Shown here piece after piece: positions 35,401-43,820 of a stretch of 64,000 bases of DNA. The position numbers and the translations under genes are program-made. Source of the DNA: Ancistrus triradiatus (taxonomy: Eukaryota > Chordata > Actinopteri > Siluriformes > Loricariidae); assembly GCA_025084515.1 (NCBI GenBank), contig JAJAGP010003178.1:1-64000 (forward strand), given 5' to 3'. The notes beneath the pieces were generated by a model. That model did no database searches and was not told the DNA's origin. It saw only the letters and a program-made list of their open reading frames with translations. The first letter of the stretch is position 1, and every line of letters begins with the position of its first letter.

Positions 35401-38153
35401 AAAAGCCTGGACGCAACAAATGGACCAAGACCATGTTAATGCCCATGGGGTTGGTCCTCTATGTGAATATTATGTGTTATTGTAGAACTGGAGCTCTACA
35501 GGAACACATATACAGTACCACTCAAAGGTTTGGACACACCTTGGACTCATTCAGTGTTATTTCTTTACTTCTATTATTTTCTAAATTTCATATTAATTTT
35601 GAAGACATCAAAACTATGTATGGAATTATGTAGTAAAGAAAAAAGTGTTAGACGAAATTTTTTATACTTCAGATTTCACCTTTTGCTTTGATGACAGCTT
35701 TGCACACTCGTGGCATTCTCTCAATCAGCTTTACAAGGTGATCACCTGGAAAGGGTTTCAATTAACAAGAGGGCATAGTTCAGAGTTAACTTGAGGACAT
35801 TCATGCCTTCTTAATGTGTTTGCAACCATCAGCGTTGTTGTGCAGAGGTATGGTTCAAACACAGAATCTAAAGTATAAAACTTATTCCGGTTTGTTTAAC
35901 ACTTTTTTGTTTACTACATGAGTCCATGTGTTCCCTCAGTTATGATGTCTTCAATATCAATCTGCAATAGAAAACATTAAAAAAATAAGGAAAACCTTGA
36001 GTGAGAAACCTTGGTGAGAAACATATATACAGTGGGGCAAAAAAGTATTTAGTCAGCCACAGATTGGGCAAGTTCTCCTACTTAGAAAAATGAGAGAGGT
36101 CTGAAATTTTCATCATAGGTACACTTCAACTATGAGAGACAAAATGAGGAAAAAAGAATTTAATTGTAAATCACGGTGGACAATAAGTATTTGGTCAAAA
36201 ACAAAAGTTCACCTCAATACTTTGTAACATAACCTTACTTGGCAACGAAAAAGGTCAAACGTTTCCTGTAAGGTTCGCACACATTGTAGCTGGTATTTTG
36301 GCCCATTCCTCCATGCAGATCTCCTCTAGAGCAGTGATGTTTTGGGGCAACACGGACTTTCAACTCCCTCCACAACTTTTCTATGAGGTTGAGGTCTGGA
36401 GACTGGCTAGGCCACTCCAGGACCTTGAAATGCTTTTTTTGAAGCCACTCCTTTGTTGCCCGAGCGGTGTTTTTGGGATCATTGTCATGCTGAAAGACAC
36501 AGCCACGTTCCATCTACAATGCTGTCACTGATGGAATGAGGTTTTGGCTTAAAATCTCACGATACATGGCCTCGTTCATTCTTCCCTTAACATGGATCAG
36601 TTGTCCTGTCCCCTTTGCAGAAAAACATGCAACATTCTACTTCCTCCAAACATGACGACTTGAGTTTTTACCAAAAAGTTCTATTTTGGTTTCATCTGAC
36701 CACATGATATTCTCCCAATCCTTTTCTGGATCATCCATATGCTCTCTGGCAAACATCAGACGGGCCTGGACATGTACTGGCTTAGGCAGGGGGGGACACC
36801 TGGAACTGCAGGATCTGAGTCCCTCTCGGTGTAGTGTGTTACTGATGGTAGCCTTTGTTACTTTGGTCCCAGCTCTCTGCAGGTCATTCATCAGGTCCCT
36901 CCTTGTAGTTCTGGGATTTTTTCTCACCATTCTCATGATCATTTTGACCCCACAGGATGAGATCTTGCTTGGAGCCCCAGATCGAGGGAGATTATCAATG
37001 GTCTTGTATGTCTTACAATTGCTCCTACAGTTGATTTATTCACACCAACCTGCCTGCCTATTGTAGATTCACTCTTCCCAGCCTGGTGCAGGTCTTACAC
37101 AATTTTCTTCCTGTGTCCTTCGACATCTCTTGGTCTTGGGCATGGGTTGAGTTTGGAGTCTGACGGTTTTTGAGGCTGTGGACCAGGTGTTCTTTTATAC
37201 AGATAACAAGGTCAAACAGGAGCCATTAATACAGGTTAATGAGTGGAGGACAGAAGAGCTTCTTAAAGAAGAAGTTACAGGTCTGTGAGGAGCTATAAAT
37301 CTTGTTGTTTGTGAGTGACCAAATACTTATTTTCCACCCATGATTACAATTAACTATCTAAAAAATCCTACAATGTGATTTTCTGGATTTTTTTTTTTCT
37401 CATTTTGTCTCTCATAGGTGAATTGTACTTATGATGGAAAATTACAGGTCTATATATTATATATATATATATATATATAGCTCAAAAAAATAAAGGGAGC
37501 ACTTAAACAACACAATATAACTCCAAGTAAATAATCACATATCTATTATCACATATTTTAGGCCATGCAGTGTGTTTAATTGTTGTTTTAGTAAGGGCTT
37601 TAATGTTCTTTCATGTTCCTCAGATGTATGTAATAAATCACATGACACTTCTTTCTTCAAGGGCATTACATCCTTTAAAGAGTTCAGAGACCCTACGCTG
37701 GTATACATTTCCCACTTCAGTCTTCTGAGTTTGACTGAGAAAGAGTTGTGGAAAGGAGATGAGAGCTTCAAGAGTGGCAAGTGGGCTTATGATGGTGGAA
37801 GTTCTGATGAAACCCTCAGTGATTCCTCCCATGATTCAGAAAACTGTAACTCCGAGCAGCAGAGTGAGTCTGTGCCATATGCCACTGTGGTATTTTCGGA
37901 GCCATACCGGACCCAGCCTGTCCCTCCAGCAGTCTACCTGCGATCAGACTCCACACAACCCCTACTTAGTGAAGAAGAGCCTTCCACTCCTCACCTGTAT
38001 GAGCACATCTCCAACCAGGCCACTCATCCTGATGTACAGAACTTTCCAGCTTTTCAAGATGATTTTAGTGGTGGAGAAAAGGCTTCACTTCACTGGGAGG
38101 ATTTTCCTATGCTCAGTTCTTTGGAACTTACAAGCATTAACAGTAAGATTTAA
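19911..38153 (+). CDS. csf3r: Granulocyte colony-stimulating factor receptor (G-CSFR), complete, 15 coding exons
   Basis: This is a single-pass class I cytokine receptor of the gp130 group that binds G-CSF on myeloid cells and signals through JAK/STAT. Joining 19911-19968, 23332-23628, 25292-25424, 25521-25684, 25773-25927, 26640-26790, 29859-29941, 31391-31583, 31965-32153, 32243-32341, 32521-32664, 34097-34231, 34319-34412, 34491-34572 and 37662-38153 gives 2469 nt with every splice phase matching, hence 822 residues; human CSF3R is about 836. Approximate layout: signal peptide 1-19, Ig-like domain 20-118, cytokine-receptor homology module 119-319 with WSEWS at 305-309, three fibronectin III domains 320-600, membrane helix 603-627, box 1 (LWPMIPDP) 637-644. 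The tail motif VYLRSDSTQPLL (750-761) is specific to CSF3R and separates it from gp130, LIFR, LEPR or IL12RB. mrps15 downstream matches human gene order. The first exon, the exon 12 acceptor and the exon 15 acceptor are the least certain boundaries. Confidence 0.93.
20920..21112 (+). mobile_element. LINE 3' tail
   Basis: ttttgagtcttggtcctccc, gggagtttttccttgccact, agttgctttgagacaatgct and aaaagcgctatataaa, ending in CTTGACTT, match the end of the LINE at 58864-60648 in opposite orientation. It lies in csf3r intron 1. Confidence 0.72.
21255..21554. repeat. Dispersed repeat disrupted by compound microsatellites
   Basis: cagtggtatcttggttctca at 21255 starts a repeat related to 14316. It is broken by (TA)n at 21368-21392, (CA)n near 21400-21429, (TA)n at 21470-21521 and (GA)n at 21524-21554. 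Confidence 0.55.
21554..22953 (-). mobile_element. Tc1-type transposon, family A, copy 3, in csf3r intron 1
   Basis: Ends are gtgctagaaagtttgtgaac and caaactttaaagcaccac. On the minus strand VYKWRKFKTIVTLPRSGRPT and ITPRARHVIVDEVTKDSRV are well kept (22200-22508). The C-terminal half is frameshifted. Lengthy plus-strand frames over it are antisense artefacts. Confidence 0.88.
23332..23628 (+). CDS. csf3r: csf3r exon 2: Ig-like domain
   Basis: The exon lies between acceptor cccatag and donor GTAAGG and encodes residues 20-118. The core GSPVTASCHIKEDC matches the start of the human Ig-like domain (ITASCIIK). Cysteines at 46, 52, 99, 102 and 107 are available for the Ig and local disulfides, and Trp64 is the likely core residue. 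In the family this domain contributes to the G-CSF dimer interface. Confidence 0.92.
23700..25270. other. csf3r intron 2: SINE fragments and unique sequence
   Basis: 24660-25030 carries a minus-strand SINE (gggcaccaattcatcgcaga, gcaaactccgcatgtgttcc). 23930-24160 has a worn tRNA-like repeat with catttagcagatgcaatta. No coding exon is evident between 23628 and 25292. Confidence 0.5.
25292..25424 (+). CDS. csf3r: csf3r exon 3: first part of cytokine-receptor homology module
   Basis: It encodes residues 119-162, starting RPPSAPQNLNC and continuing with a Cys-Lys-Trp (CKW) core. Cys129 and Cys141 are the first conserved disulfide pair of class I cytokine receptors. It starts in phase 1 and ends in phase 2 at an ACAG/GTATAT donor. 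The following 96-nt intron is open in the same frame. Confidence 0.92.
25521..25684 (+). CDS. csf3r: csf3r exon 4: second part of N-terminal CRH domain
   Basis: It runs from acceptor ttttttccag to donor GTTAGA. The C-terminal part (VVAENAVGQATSELVL) aligns with human VQAENALGTSMSPQL. The exon encodes no cysteine, although human CSF3R has the second conserved CRH cysteine pair in the corresponding stretch. Confidence 0.91.
25773..25927 (+). CDS. csf3r: csf3r exon 5: N-terminal half of second CRH domain
   Basis: It encodes residues 218-269, starting ATFDAPQILAIGSNKFGCL after acceptor ttcacag. It ends in phase 0 at GAAATT/GTAATA. Beyond that donor the frame runs to a stop at 25972-25974, so splicing is needed. 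Confidence 0.85.
26240..26570 (-). mobile_element. Very decayed Tc1-type fragment
   Basis: gttgatcaaccttggagaac and ttatattgggttatggtctg recall the reverse complement of a Tc1 transposase C-terminus. No frame survives. It lies in csf3r intron 5. Confidence 0.3.
26640..26790 (+). CDS. csf3r: csf3r exon 6: WSXWS exon
   Basis: It encodes residues 270-319 plus one base. It starts VLSRKTIPGRIQVCELLDGL, which fits the human segment before the WSXWS box, and contains GPWSEWSQPE with the class I signature WSEWS at 305-309. It starts in phase 0 and ends in phase 1 (AAGG/GTATTT). Confidence 0.92.
26936..27970 (+). mobile_element. Tc1-type transposon, family A, copy 4, in csf3r intron 6
   Basis: It starts gcttgaaagtttgtgaacac and runs through the degenerate transposase region (ggacggatgagaccaaatta at 27507-27526) to gatgatgttttag. 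The right terminal repeat is missing and the C-terminal part is mostly deleted. Confidence 0.8.
28498..28660. repeat. AT-rich compound microsatellite
   Basis: (TATC)n, (TA)n and AAATA variants, then a long (TA)n run from about 28600. Confidence 0.9.
28661..29858. other. csf3r intron 6, remainder
   Basis: Unique AT-rich sequence apart from a (CT)n tract at 29326-29371. Confidence 0.5.
29326..29371. repeat. (CT)n microsatellite
   Basis: A dinucleotide run of about 46 bp. Confidence 0.95.
29859..29941 (+). CDS. csf3r: csf3r exon 7: start of first fibronectin III domain
   Basis: This 83-nt exon sits between cttttcag and GTGAGA. It encodes APTGRLVTLLKLQG followed by TAQLFWK, matching human APTVRLDTW followed by TVQLFWK. 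Phase 1 start and phase 0 end both fit the neighbours. A 3.1-kb intron with a decayed Tc1 copy precedes it. Confidence 0.91.
30598..30880 (+). mobile_element. SINE-like repeat in csf3r intron 7
   Basis: It has ggtggcgcagcagcaattcg with a tRNA-like head and cagttcaagtctcggtagct like a B box. The later cattgcaacagccttccaag and gaagtggtgccttgtactgg match the copy at 4585. Confidence 0.5.
31391..31583 (+). CDS. csf3r: csf3r exon 8: remainder of first fibronectin III domain
   Basis: It starts after ttctttcag with PSSQFRANSMNVSYAVSL. The run CSFPIPARSRNVLLTAMNAA aligns with the human segment containing VALVAYNSAG. The donor CACAG/GTAGCT is followed within 20 nt by a (TG)n tract of about 68 nt that starts close enough to affect splicing. 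Confidence 0.9.
31598..31665. repeat. (TG)n microsatellite close to the exon 8 donor
   Basis: About 34 dinucleotides beginning 14 bp after the csf3r exon 8 boundary. Confidence 0.95.
31965..32153 (+). CDS. csf3r: csf3r exon 9: second fibronectin III domain, first part
   Basis: It starts at acceptor gattttcag and encodes DMDPVTFLRALPESEDSLL, then AFVLEWKALTEENSD with a core Trp as in human GYVIEWGLG. Both junctions are phase 1. Confidence 0.9.
32243..32341 (+). CDS. csf3r: csf3r exon 10: second fibronectin III domain, last part
   Basis: This 99-nt exon encodes GLEPYTPYEISVYPKYKDGV, close to human RPFQLYEIIVTPLYQD. The intron before it is only 89 nt (32154-32242). The intron after it carries a (TAA)n tract ending shortly before the next acceptor. 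Confidence 0.9.
32438..32484. repeat. (TAA)n microsatellite upstream of exon 11
   Basis: About 15 trinucleotides ending 36 bp before the exon 11 acceptor. Confidence 0.95.
32521..32664 (+). CDS. csf3r: csf3r exon 11: third fibronectin III domain, first part
   Basis: It starts after tgatcacag with APSVSPTMKFGEIGPSYVEI and ends GYTIFYWNEKNNT, matching human HYTIFWTNAQNQS. The donor is ACAG/GTATGT in phase 1. Confidence 0.91.
32788..33045 (+). mobile_element. SINE, nearly full length, in csf3r intron 11
   Basis: The head is agcacggtcacctcacagct, the body is tgtgggtttcctcccacatt, and the tail has aaccctaaactggattaagt. This is the plus-strand form of the repeat also seen at 1160, 4880, 9418, 24660 and 45122. 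Confidence 0.6.
33395..33995. repeat. MITE-like repeat of the cctcggttctc type
   Basis: ccttggaattcgaacttgtt at the left and ttcgatttctgaggttccgc at the right resemble inverted ends of a non-autonomous element. The middle has no coding sequence. It lies in csf3r intron 11. Confidence 0.4.
34097..34231 (+). CDS. csf3r: csf3r exon 12: third fibronectin III domain, last part
   Basis: It encodes DTEVTKTHVVLKHLQPSSIY and EIMLMTSSQGGSVNSSTVTV, close to human LEPASLYHIHLMAASQ. A second acceptor after 34027 is also in phase and open, and would add 23 residues (GVETVVHFLG...). I prefer 34097 because its spacing to the conserved LQPSSIY is nearer to the human length. Confidence 0.85.
34319..34412 (+). 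CDS. csf3r: csf3r exon 13: transmembrane helix
   Basis: It encodes one uninterrupted hydrophobic stretch (FGLVLIVIPASIGIFLLFF, then AAFTCFC) of about 25 residues followed by SNKW, a stop-transfer boundary. It has phase 1 in and phase 2 out; the Trp codon is split across the next junction. Confidence 0.92.
34491..34572 (+). CDS. csf3r: csf3r exon 14: juxtamembrane box 1
   Basis: It encodes IKKYLWPMIPDPANSN. The WPxxPDP core is the box 1 JAK-binding motif, nearly identical to human YLWPDVPDPAHSS. It ends in phase 0 at GAA/GTATGA. Confidence 0.92.
34762..35085 (+). mobile_element. Decayed DNA-transposon fragment in csf3r intron 14
   Basis: It starts agccaaaagtatatagacac, a common fish transposon terminus. 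gttcagagactttaaatgtg is a worn internal segment. No transposase frame remains. Confidence 0.45.
35513..36005. mobile_element. Tc1-type fragment, family G, internally deleted
   Basis: cagtaccactcaaaggtttg opens a widespread fish terminal repeat, continuing with gatgacagctttgcacactc. A partial opposite arm (tttgtttactacatgagtcc) follows. Most of the transposase is absent. Confidence 0.65.
36030..37450 (-). mobile_element. Tc1-type transposon, family B, copy 4, in csf3r intron 14
   Basis: It starts cagtggggcaaaaaagtatt after TA. On the minus strand IMWSDETKIELFGKN (36637-36942) and QHDNDPKNTARATKEWL with SPDLNLIEKLW (36235-36513) show the three acidic residues, in separate frames. The right end runs into a (TA)n tract and the last part of the terminal repeat is missing. 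Confidence 0.88.
37455..37560. repeat. (TA)n and Tc1-type terminal fragment just before csf3r exon 15
   Basis: After (TA)n, the sequence gctcaaaaaaataaagggag and acaacacaatataactccaa recalls another common fish Tc1 terminus. It ends about 100 bp before the last exon. Confidence 0.45.
37662..38153 (+). CDS. csf3r: csf3r exon 15: cytoplasmic signalling tail and stop
   Basis: It encodes residues 660-822 and ends at TAA 38151-38153. The acceptor chosen is cttctttcttcaag at 37660-37661, which gives the required phase 0. A downstream AG at 37679-37680 would also be in phase and would drop six residues. The tail has tyrosines at 674, 702, 732, 741, 751 and 772. VYLRSDSTQPLL matches human CSF3R box 3 and its di-leucine motif, and HLYEHI corresponds in position to the last human tyrosine. 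The frame is open for 90 nt upstream of the acceptor, but that stretch does not resemble the family. Confidence 0.92.
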   Translation, partial: GITSFKEFRDPTLVYISHFSLLSLTEKELWKGDESFKSGKWAYDGGSSDETLSDSSHDSENCNSEQQSESVPYATVVFSEPYRTQPVPPAVYLRSDSTQPLLSEEEPSTPHLYEHISNQATHPDVQNFPAFQDDFSGGEKASLHWEDFPMLSSLELTSINSKI

Positions 38154-38885
38154 CTTACTTGAACTGAACTTAAAAATCAAATCATCGTATACAGATTGGT
38201 TTTTAGGTGAAATTAGTCATCAGAGCACAAGAGTCAATATATTCAGAGAGCGTAACATTTCACCATTAACACTCATTGTAAACCAATCACATTCCATATT
38301 TTAATGTTTAGTTACTATCGGAGCTCAATTTGTGAGCTCCGAGCTCCAGTGCCTTTAAACTGAAAGAATATGGCTGAATCTAAAATGGCTCTCTGTGTAG
38401 TGTAGTGTAGTGTATGCAGCTTGAAATAATGGCATTCACACCCACACCTTTTATCGTACAATACTTATAAAATAGAAGGGTCTTTCAGCTTACCCATAAG
38501 GCTACTTAAATATTTTAGAATGACATAATATGTCCATGTGACTTATTACAATTAACTGGCATTGTCTCCATGTTGACAGTCTAGTACATGCTAGATAATG
38601 TACTTTACAATCCAGAACTATGACAGAGGAAAGGATATGGCTGCACTTTGAGTCCATATTAATGAAGACTAGTAAAATTCCATCTTAATCATGTTTAGTT
38701 GGAGGTAACTCAGCAAATATTTTTTTTCCTTGTGCAGTTCAGTTTTTCAAATAATGCAAGTAAATGATAGAGGCTATATACAATCACAAATTCTTTATTT
38801 GGAACACTATTTTAATACTAGGTAGGGCTTTGTTTTTCTCTCAGCCTCAAGTTTTTTTCATGATATGGATTACACTATGTAGAAA
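38154..38885. other. csf3r 3' UTR and flank
   Basis: There is no AATAAA soon after the stop codon. The first clear AATAAA I noticed is at 39661-39666, which would imply a 1.5-kb 3' UTR crossing repeats. A variant signal closer by is possible. Confidence 0.3.
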
Positions 38886-38889
38886 ACAT

Positions 38890-39110
38890 TCCGCTCCATG
38901 TTGACATGATTACGTCTCACAATTCTTGCATCCTAAATGTGTTGGATTCAAACTCAGTGACTGGCAAATGCCATTGAACTCATTGTCATGTCTGTGAAAC
39001 GAGTTTGAGATGACTTTGCATTGTGACATGGTGAATTATCATTACGGATGTTGTCATTGGAAGATGGGTAATTTGTGGCACTGAAGGGATTTTTCCAGTT
39101 TTCATCCGTC
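38890..39110 (-). mobile_element. Tc1-type transposase C-terminal fragment, family H, copy 1
   Basis: Matches 50595-50975 in gaactcattgtcatgt, gagatgactttgcattgtgacatgg-like and tcattggaagatggg stretches. The minus strand of this family encodes the HDNEF and QDNAPCHK region of a Tc1-like transposase. Confidence 0.55.
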
Positions 39111-39131
39111 CAGTGCTCAGGGAGTATGTGT

Positions 39132-39132
<1 letters not shown>

Positions 39133-39197
<65 letters not shown>
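39133..39197. repeat. (TA)n microsatellite
   Basis: About 32 dinucleotides. Confidence 0.95.
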
Positions 39198-39199
<2 letters not shown>

Positions 39200-40395
39200 T
39201 TTCTATTACTGATCTTAACATCATCCGCCTTGCACAAGCACGTCATCATTACCAATGAAGCACAACACTGGCTACTACAAAGTACTTATCAATTCAACCT
39301 GTGACACGCCCAAACTAACATTGATTCAGCAGTACTGTATATAGCACCTAGATACAGTATGCAGATATCTACTGCCAGATATGTGCTATTACAGTACATA
39401 TTGTTTATTTCTCATTTTTACTTTTTACTTTTTTTATTTCACTTTTTACTTTTTTATTTTCACATTTATACAGCATATTTGAAAAAAATGAAATATGATT
39501 TAACTAAGAATACAATGATTTAAACTGTCTCTGAATTATCTGCGGTGCTTATTGGTGGCCTGCTAGCTCGCTGCTATTGGTAACTATGCTGCAATACTCT
39601 GTACTTGAAATGATAGTAATAATGGAGGAGTTTTTAAGACTTTTGTAGGGACAAAAAGCAAATAAAATAACATTTTTCACATATTATTGATTATTGATTG
39701 CTTAAAATGATTTGTTTAGAGTTTGTACACTGTAGGCCTATACAGGTACTACTGTCAGAAAGGTGCAGTTATGAAATATTGTCTATTTTTACTCACTTGT
39801 TAAACTGCTGTATTACTGTTTCAATTTTATTAATAGACACATCATGTTTATTCTAGCCATTTCTTACATTTGGCCCTATGTCACTGCTGCTAATAATAAG
39901 GACCAAACTGCAGGAAAACTATCACATCCGACAATTGTAATTGGTGGTGTGTTTTTGAGTAAACTGATCTGTGGCTAGATTTGGTTAGAAAGTTGATGCA
40001 TCACTAGAGCAAGCTGGGTGTCTTGTTACAGCTTCTTGAAACAGCAATATAATGCTGTTTATGATACAAAAGTTACATAAAAACTGATATTTACTTTTCT
40101 ATGGTTTGTTGGATGACTGAATGTTCTTGTTTTGAAATATACATTTAATCATTTTAAATATATTTTCTTATGACAATATATTATTTTTTTAAGCAAGCCT
40201 GTGATATAATAAATGCAATTTGATGTATTTCTAAGATTTTGATGTAACTCTTGCAGTAGCATATTTTATTAAGCTCAAGCTAGCATGGACAAGACACAAG
40301 ACTGTTTAAAACTTGATGATCCATGTTATCCCAACATGATCTCACAGTACTCCAAAGAACATTGTTCAACCCACACACACAGACACACACACACA
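39200..40395. other. Intergenic, no recognised feature
   Basis: AT-rich sequence with AATAAA hexamers at 39661 and 40208, which could serve csf3r. No exon is supported. Confidence 0.45.
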
Positions 40396-41900
40396 TAAAA
40401 AGTGTTGCCCCCTTCCTGATTTCTTGGTTGGTTTTTTTGCATGTTTGTCACACTTAAAGTGTTTCGGAACATCAAACCGATTTAATTATTAGTCAACAAC
40501 ACAAGGAAACACAAAATGCGAAATGCAGTTTTTAAATGGTGTTTATTATTAAGGGAGAAAAATCCAAACCTACATGGCCTTGTGTGAAAAAGTGATTGCC
40601 CCCTAAACCTAATAACTGGTTGGGCCACCCTTAGCAGCAAACAACTGCAACCAAGCGTTTTGCGATAACTTTGCAATGAGTCTTTTACAGCTCATTGTGG
40701 AGGAATTTTGGCCACTCATCTTTGCAGAATTGTTGTAATTCAGCCACATTGGAGGGTTTTCCAGCAATGAACGGCCTTTTTAAGGTCATGCCACAGCATC
40801 TCAATAGCATTCAGGTCAGAACTTTGACTAGGCCACTCCAAAGTACTCATTTTGTTTGTCTTCAGCCATCAGAGGTGGACTTGCTGACTGTGTTTTGGAT
40901 CATTGTCCTGCTGCAGAACCCCAAGTTCGTTTTCAGCTGAGGAGGTCATGAACAGATGGTCGGAATTCTTCTTCAGGATATTTTGGTAGACAGCAGAATT
41001 CATAGTTCCATTATCACAAGCAAGTCTTCCAGATGCTGAAAGCAAGAAAAACAGCCCCAGACCATTCACACTACCACCACCATTATTTAATGCTGCTATA
41101 ATGTTCTTTTTCTGAAATGCTGTGTTACTGTTTTATGCCAGCAGATTGTAAGGGGACACACACCTTCCAAAGAGTTCAACTTTTGTTCTCGTCAGTCCAC
41201 AGTATGTTTTCCCAAAGTCTTGGGGATCATCAAGATGTTTTCTGGAAAAATTGAGAGGAGCTGTAATGTTCTTTTGCTCAGCAGTGGTTTTTGTCTTGGA
41301 ACTCTGCCATGCAGGTCATTTTTGCCCCGTCTCTTTCTTATGGTGGAGGCATTGAACACTGACCTTAACTGAGGCAAGTGAAGCCTGCAGTTCTTTGGAT
41401 GTTGGTGTGGGGGTCCTTTTGTGACTCTTGGATGAGTCGTCGCTGCGCTTCTTGGGGGTAATTTTGTTGGCCGGCCACTCCTGGGAAGGTTCACCACTGT
41501 TCAATGTCTTCGCCATTTGTGGATAATGGCTCTCACTTGTGGTTCACTGGAGTCCCAAAGCTTTAGAAATGCCTTTATAACTCTTTCCAGACTGATAGAT
41601 CTCAATTACTTTCTTTCTCAATTGTTCCTGAAATTCTTTGGATCTCAGCATGATGTGTAGCTTTTAAGGATTTTTTTTGGTGTACTTCACTTTGTCAGCC
41701 AGGGTCCTATTTAAGTGATGTCCTGATTGAGAACAGGGTGTGGCAATTAATCAGGCCTGGGTTTTGTGGCTAGAGACAGTGAAAAACCTCAGTGTGATAA
41801 ACATAGTTATGTTTTAACAAGGGGAGGGCAATCACTTTTTCACACAGGGCCATGTATGTTTGTATTTTTTTTCTCCCTTAATAATAAAACACTTTCATTA
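40396..41900 (-). mobile_element. Tc1-type transposon, family C, copy 1
   Basis: Left arm aaaaagtgttgcccccttcc, right arm gggcaatcactttttcacac. The minus strand encodes QQDNDPKHSQQVH (40869-41069) and SGRPTKLPPRSA (41192-41497), with frameshifts. The outermost right end is lost where a LINE fragment begins. Confidence 0.85.
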
Positions 41901-41904
41901 CAAA

Positions 41905-42350
41905 AGACATGATTGTTAGGTACGTTCCACCGAGGGCCCTCAGATCAGCTAACAGGAACATGCTGGTAGTACTGACCACCCGCCAAAAGAGTGGAAAGGC
42001 GGCCTTTTCTTATTACGGCCCCAACCTTTGGAACGCTCTTCCTGATGACCTGAGGGCTCTGGACGATCCTAACATATTTAAGAGGAGGGTTAAGACACAC
42101 ATGTTTGGGTTGGCTTTTTACTAATGTTGTATCTGTTTAGATTTTAACTCCATTTTTTAAATATTTCTATTTTATTTCATTCTTTTTTTTTACTCTTCTT
42201 TTATGTATTTTTTTGTTTTTAACTATTTTATATCATTCTATTGTTCTTTTGTGTATTTGCTTGTTTTTACTTCTGCTTGTGCAAAGCACTTTGTAAAACG
42301 CTGTTTGAAAAAGTGCTATTTAAATAAAGCATATTATTATTATTATTTAA
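41905..42350 (+). mobile_element. LINE 3' fragment (L2/CR1-Rex group)
   Basis: An uninterrupted 71-residue frame (41909-42124) encodes KSGKAAFSYYGPNLWNALPD followed by DLRALDDPNIFKRRVKTHMF, the conserved C-terminal end of a fish LINE ORF2. It is followed by a 3' UTR with aaagtgctatttaaataaag and an (ATT)n tail. The reverse transcriptase itself is absent (5' truncation). Confidence 0.8.
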
Positions 42351-43360
42351 AAAACATAACTCACAACAGCAGCCAATATGTGATTAACAATTACTGAAAG
42401 CAATTATTAAACCAGTAAAGAAAAGATAAAAGATAATTAAGCTGGTTGATGACACCTTATACATAAAAATGTGAAAAGGCATGAAATTTCAGGGAAGTAT
42501 ATTTACAGGTGCTTGTGTCCACATATAGTGTTTATGTCTGTTCTGTTTTTAAGGATATTGTAGAGTTATTTTCTACATGTACTGTAGCCTATAACTTCTG
42601 AATATACAAGTCTTTGGTTTCAGTGTTCTGTCTAATAAAATCAGTTTTAACACTCTAGGACTAAAGGCTGTTTGGGTTTGTGTTTACTTTGTGCTTCCTT
42701 TCGTGTGTGTGGTGTGTTTGGTCACAAGGTCATGTTGAAATCTTCCATTACACCAGTGGTTCCCAAACTTTTTTCTGATAGTGTCCACCTTTTGTAAATG
42801 AAAATATTTACATGTTTCTGGCTTTTGCTTCCAACCTCTGTACAAAACTGCACCTTCTCACTGAATAAAATAAAACTATTTTTTTTCCAACTTCAATGTT
42901 CATCAGTCGTATGAACATGTCCAGTGGTTCAGACACCCTACTGGCCTTTTTTGCAGCTATACATGAGATGTGACAGAGAAATTTGTCATGACATATTTGT
43001 CAGTGACTGTTTTCTTAAAAGTTGTAGTTCTGAGAAAAAAAAAACTTTTATCTGATATTCCCTGCAAACTTTGCAGAACATTTTTGGTTACAATTTTCCT
43101 TGAGGGAATGAAGCTGAGGTCTCACTTTGCTTTCTCATTTCCTGCGTGTCTCGCTTTGACGTTGTTTGTTAATATGATGATAATATCATTTGTTTGATTT
43201 GACTAGATGCATGAATGGATAAGACCATTTTTTGCATGAAGAGGGGTTAAATGTTGTGAATTGACTTCAGCTACATTGATCCTGAGGGTTGCTGAAAAAC
43301 TCAGGCAGATATGTAAATGATTACAGGTGTGGTCTGATTAGAAATGAGAAGAGTGCTTCC
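42351..43360. other. Intergenic, no recognised feature
   Basis: Unique-looking AT-rich sequence. Short frames only. Confidence 0.5.
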
Positions 43361-43364
43361 TCCA

Positions 43365-43620
43365 CTGCCCTATAAAATGGCTCTCAAAGGCTACTTTTGG
43401 GTAGTGTACGTCTTGGTGAAAAATCATTGACTGCTAGACATGCCTCTATGATTCACTCAAAGACAATGTGCCCAGTTGACAGACTTTGAGAAGGAGCACA
43501 TCATAGGGAGGGAGCACACATGGTGAACAGGCTCCAGACGCCCCAGACAGACCACCAATATAGAGAGGATCATTTCAGCAACCTACGAGTGTGCAGGATC
43601 TGCAGGCCCAGCTGCAATGT
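43365..43620 (+). mobile_element. Tc1-type N-terminal fragment interrupted by a SINE
   Basis: cccagttgacagactttgag and aaggagcacatcatagggag resemble the helix-turn-helix coding region of a fish Tc1-like transposase. The match stops at gcccagctgcaat, where the SINE starts. Confidence 0.5.
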
Positions 43621-43820
43621 GGGACTGTGGTAGCCTCGTGGTTAAGGTACTGGACTTTGGACCAGAAGGTCCAGGGTTCAAATCCCACCTCTGCCAAGCT
43701 GCCACTGTTGGGTCCTTGAGCAAGACCCTTAACCCACAATTGCTTGGATTGTAAGATTGTATCAATTGTAAGTCGCTCTGGATAAGGGTGTCTGCTAAAT
43801 GCTGTAAATGTAAATGTAAT
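43621..43820 (+). mobile_element. tRNA-derived SINE, full length
   Basis: The tRNA-like head has an A-box region (tagcctcgtggttaaggt) and a B box (ggttcaaatccc). The anticodon-arm stretch actggactttggaccag is tRNA-Gln-like. The 3' tail has gtcgctctggataagggtgt and ends in (GTAAAT)n, as in LINE-mobilised fish SINEs. Confidence 0.82.

Noticed and set aside
37572..37661. Upstream extension of csf3r exon 15
   Set aside because: Open but out of agreement with the required phase 0 junction at any AG before 37660, and unlike the family.
19911..38153. Alternative identity as gp130 (il6st), leptin receptor, LIFR or IL-12 receptor beta
   Set aside because: The overall domain plan is shared, but the tail motif VYLRSDSTQPLL, box 1 LWPMIPDP, the TAQLFWK segment and the mrps15 neighbour all point to CSF3R.
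43621..43700. True tRNA gene
   Set aside because: The cloverleaf is incomplete, a SINE body follows, and a second degenerate copy exists at 62934.
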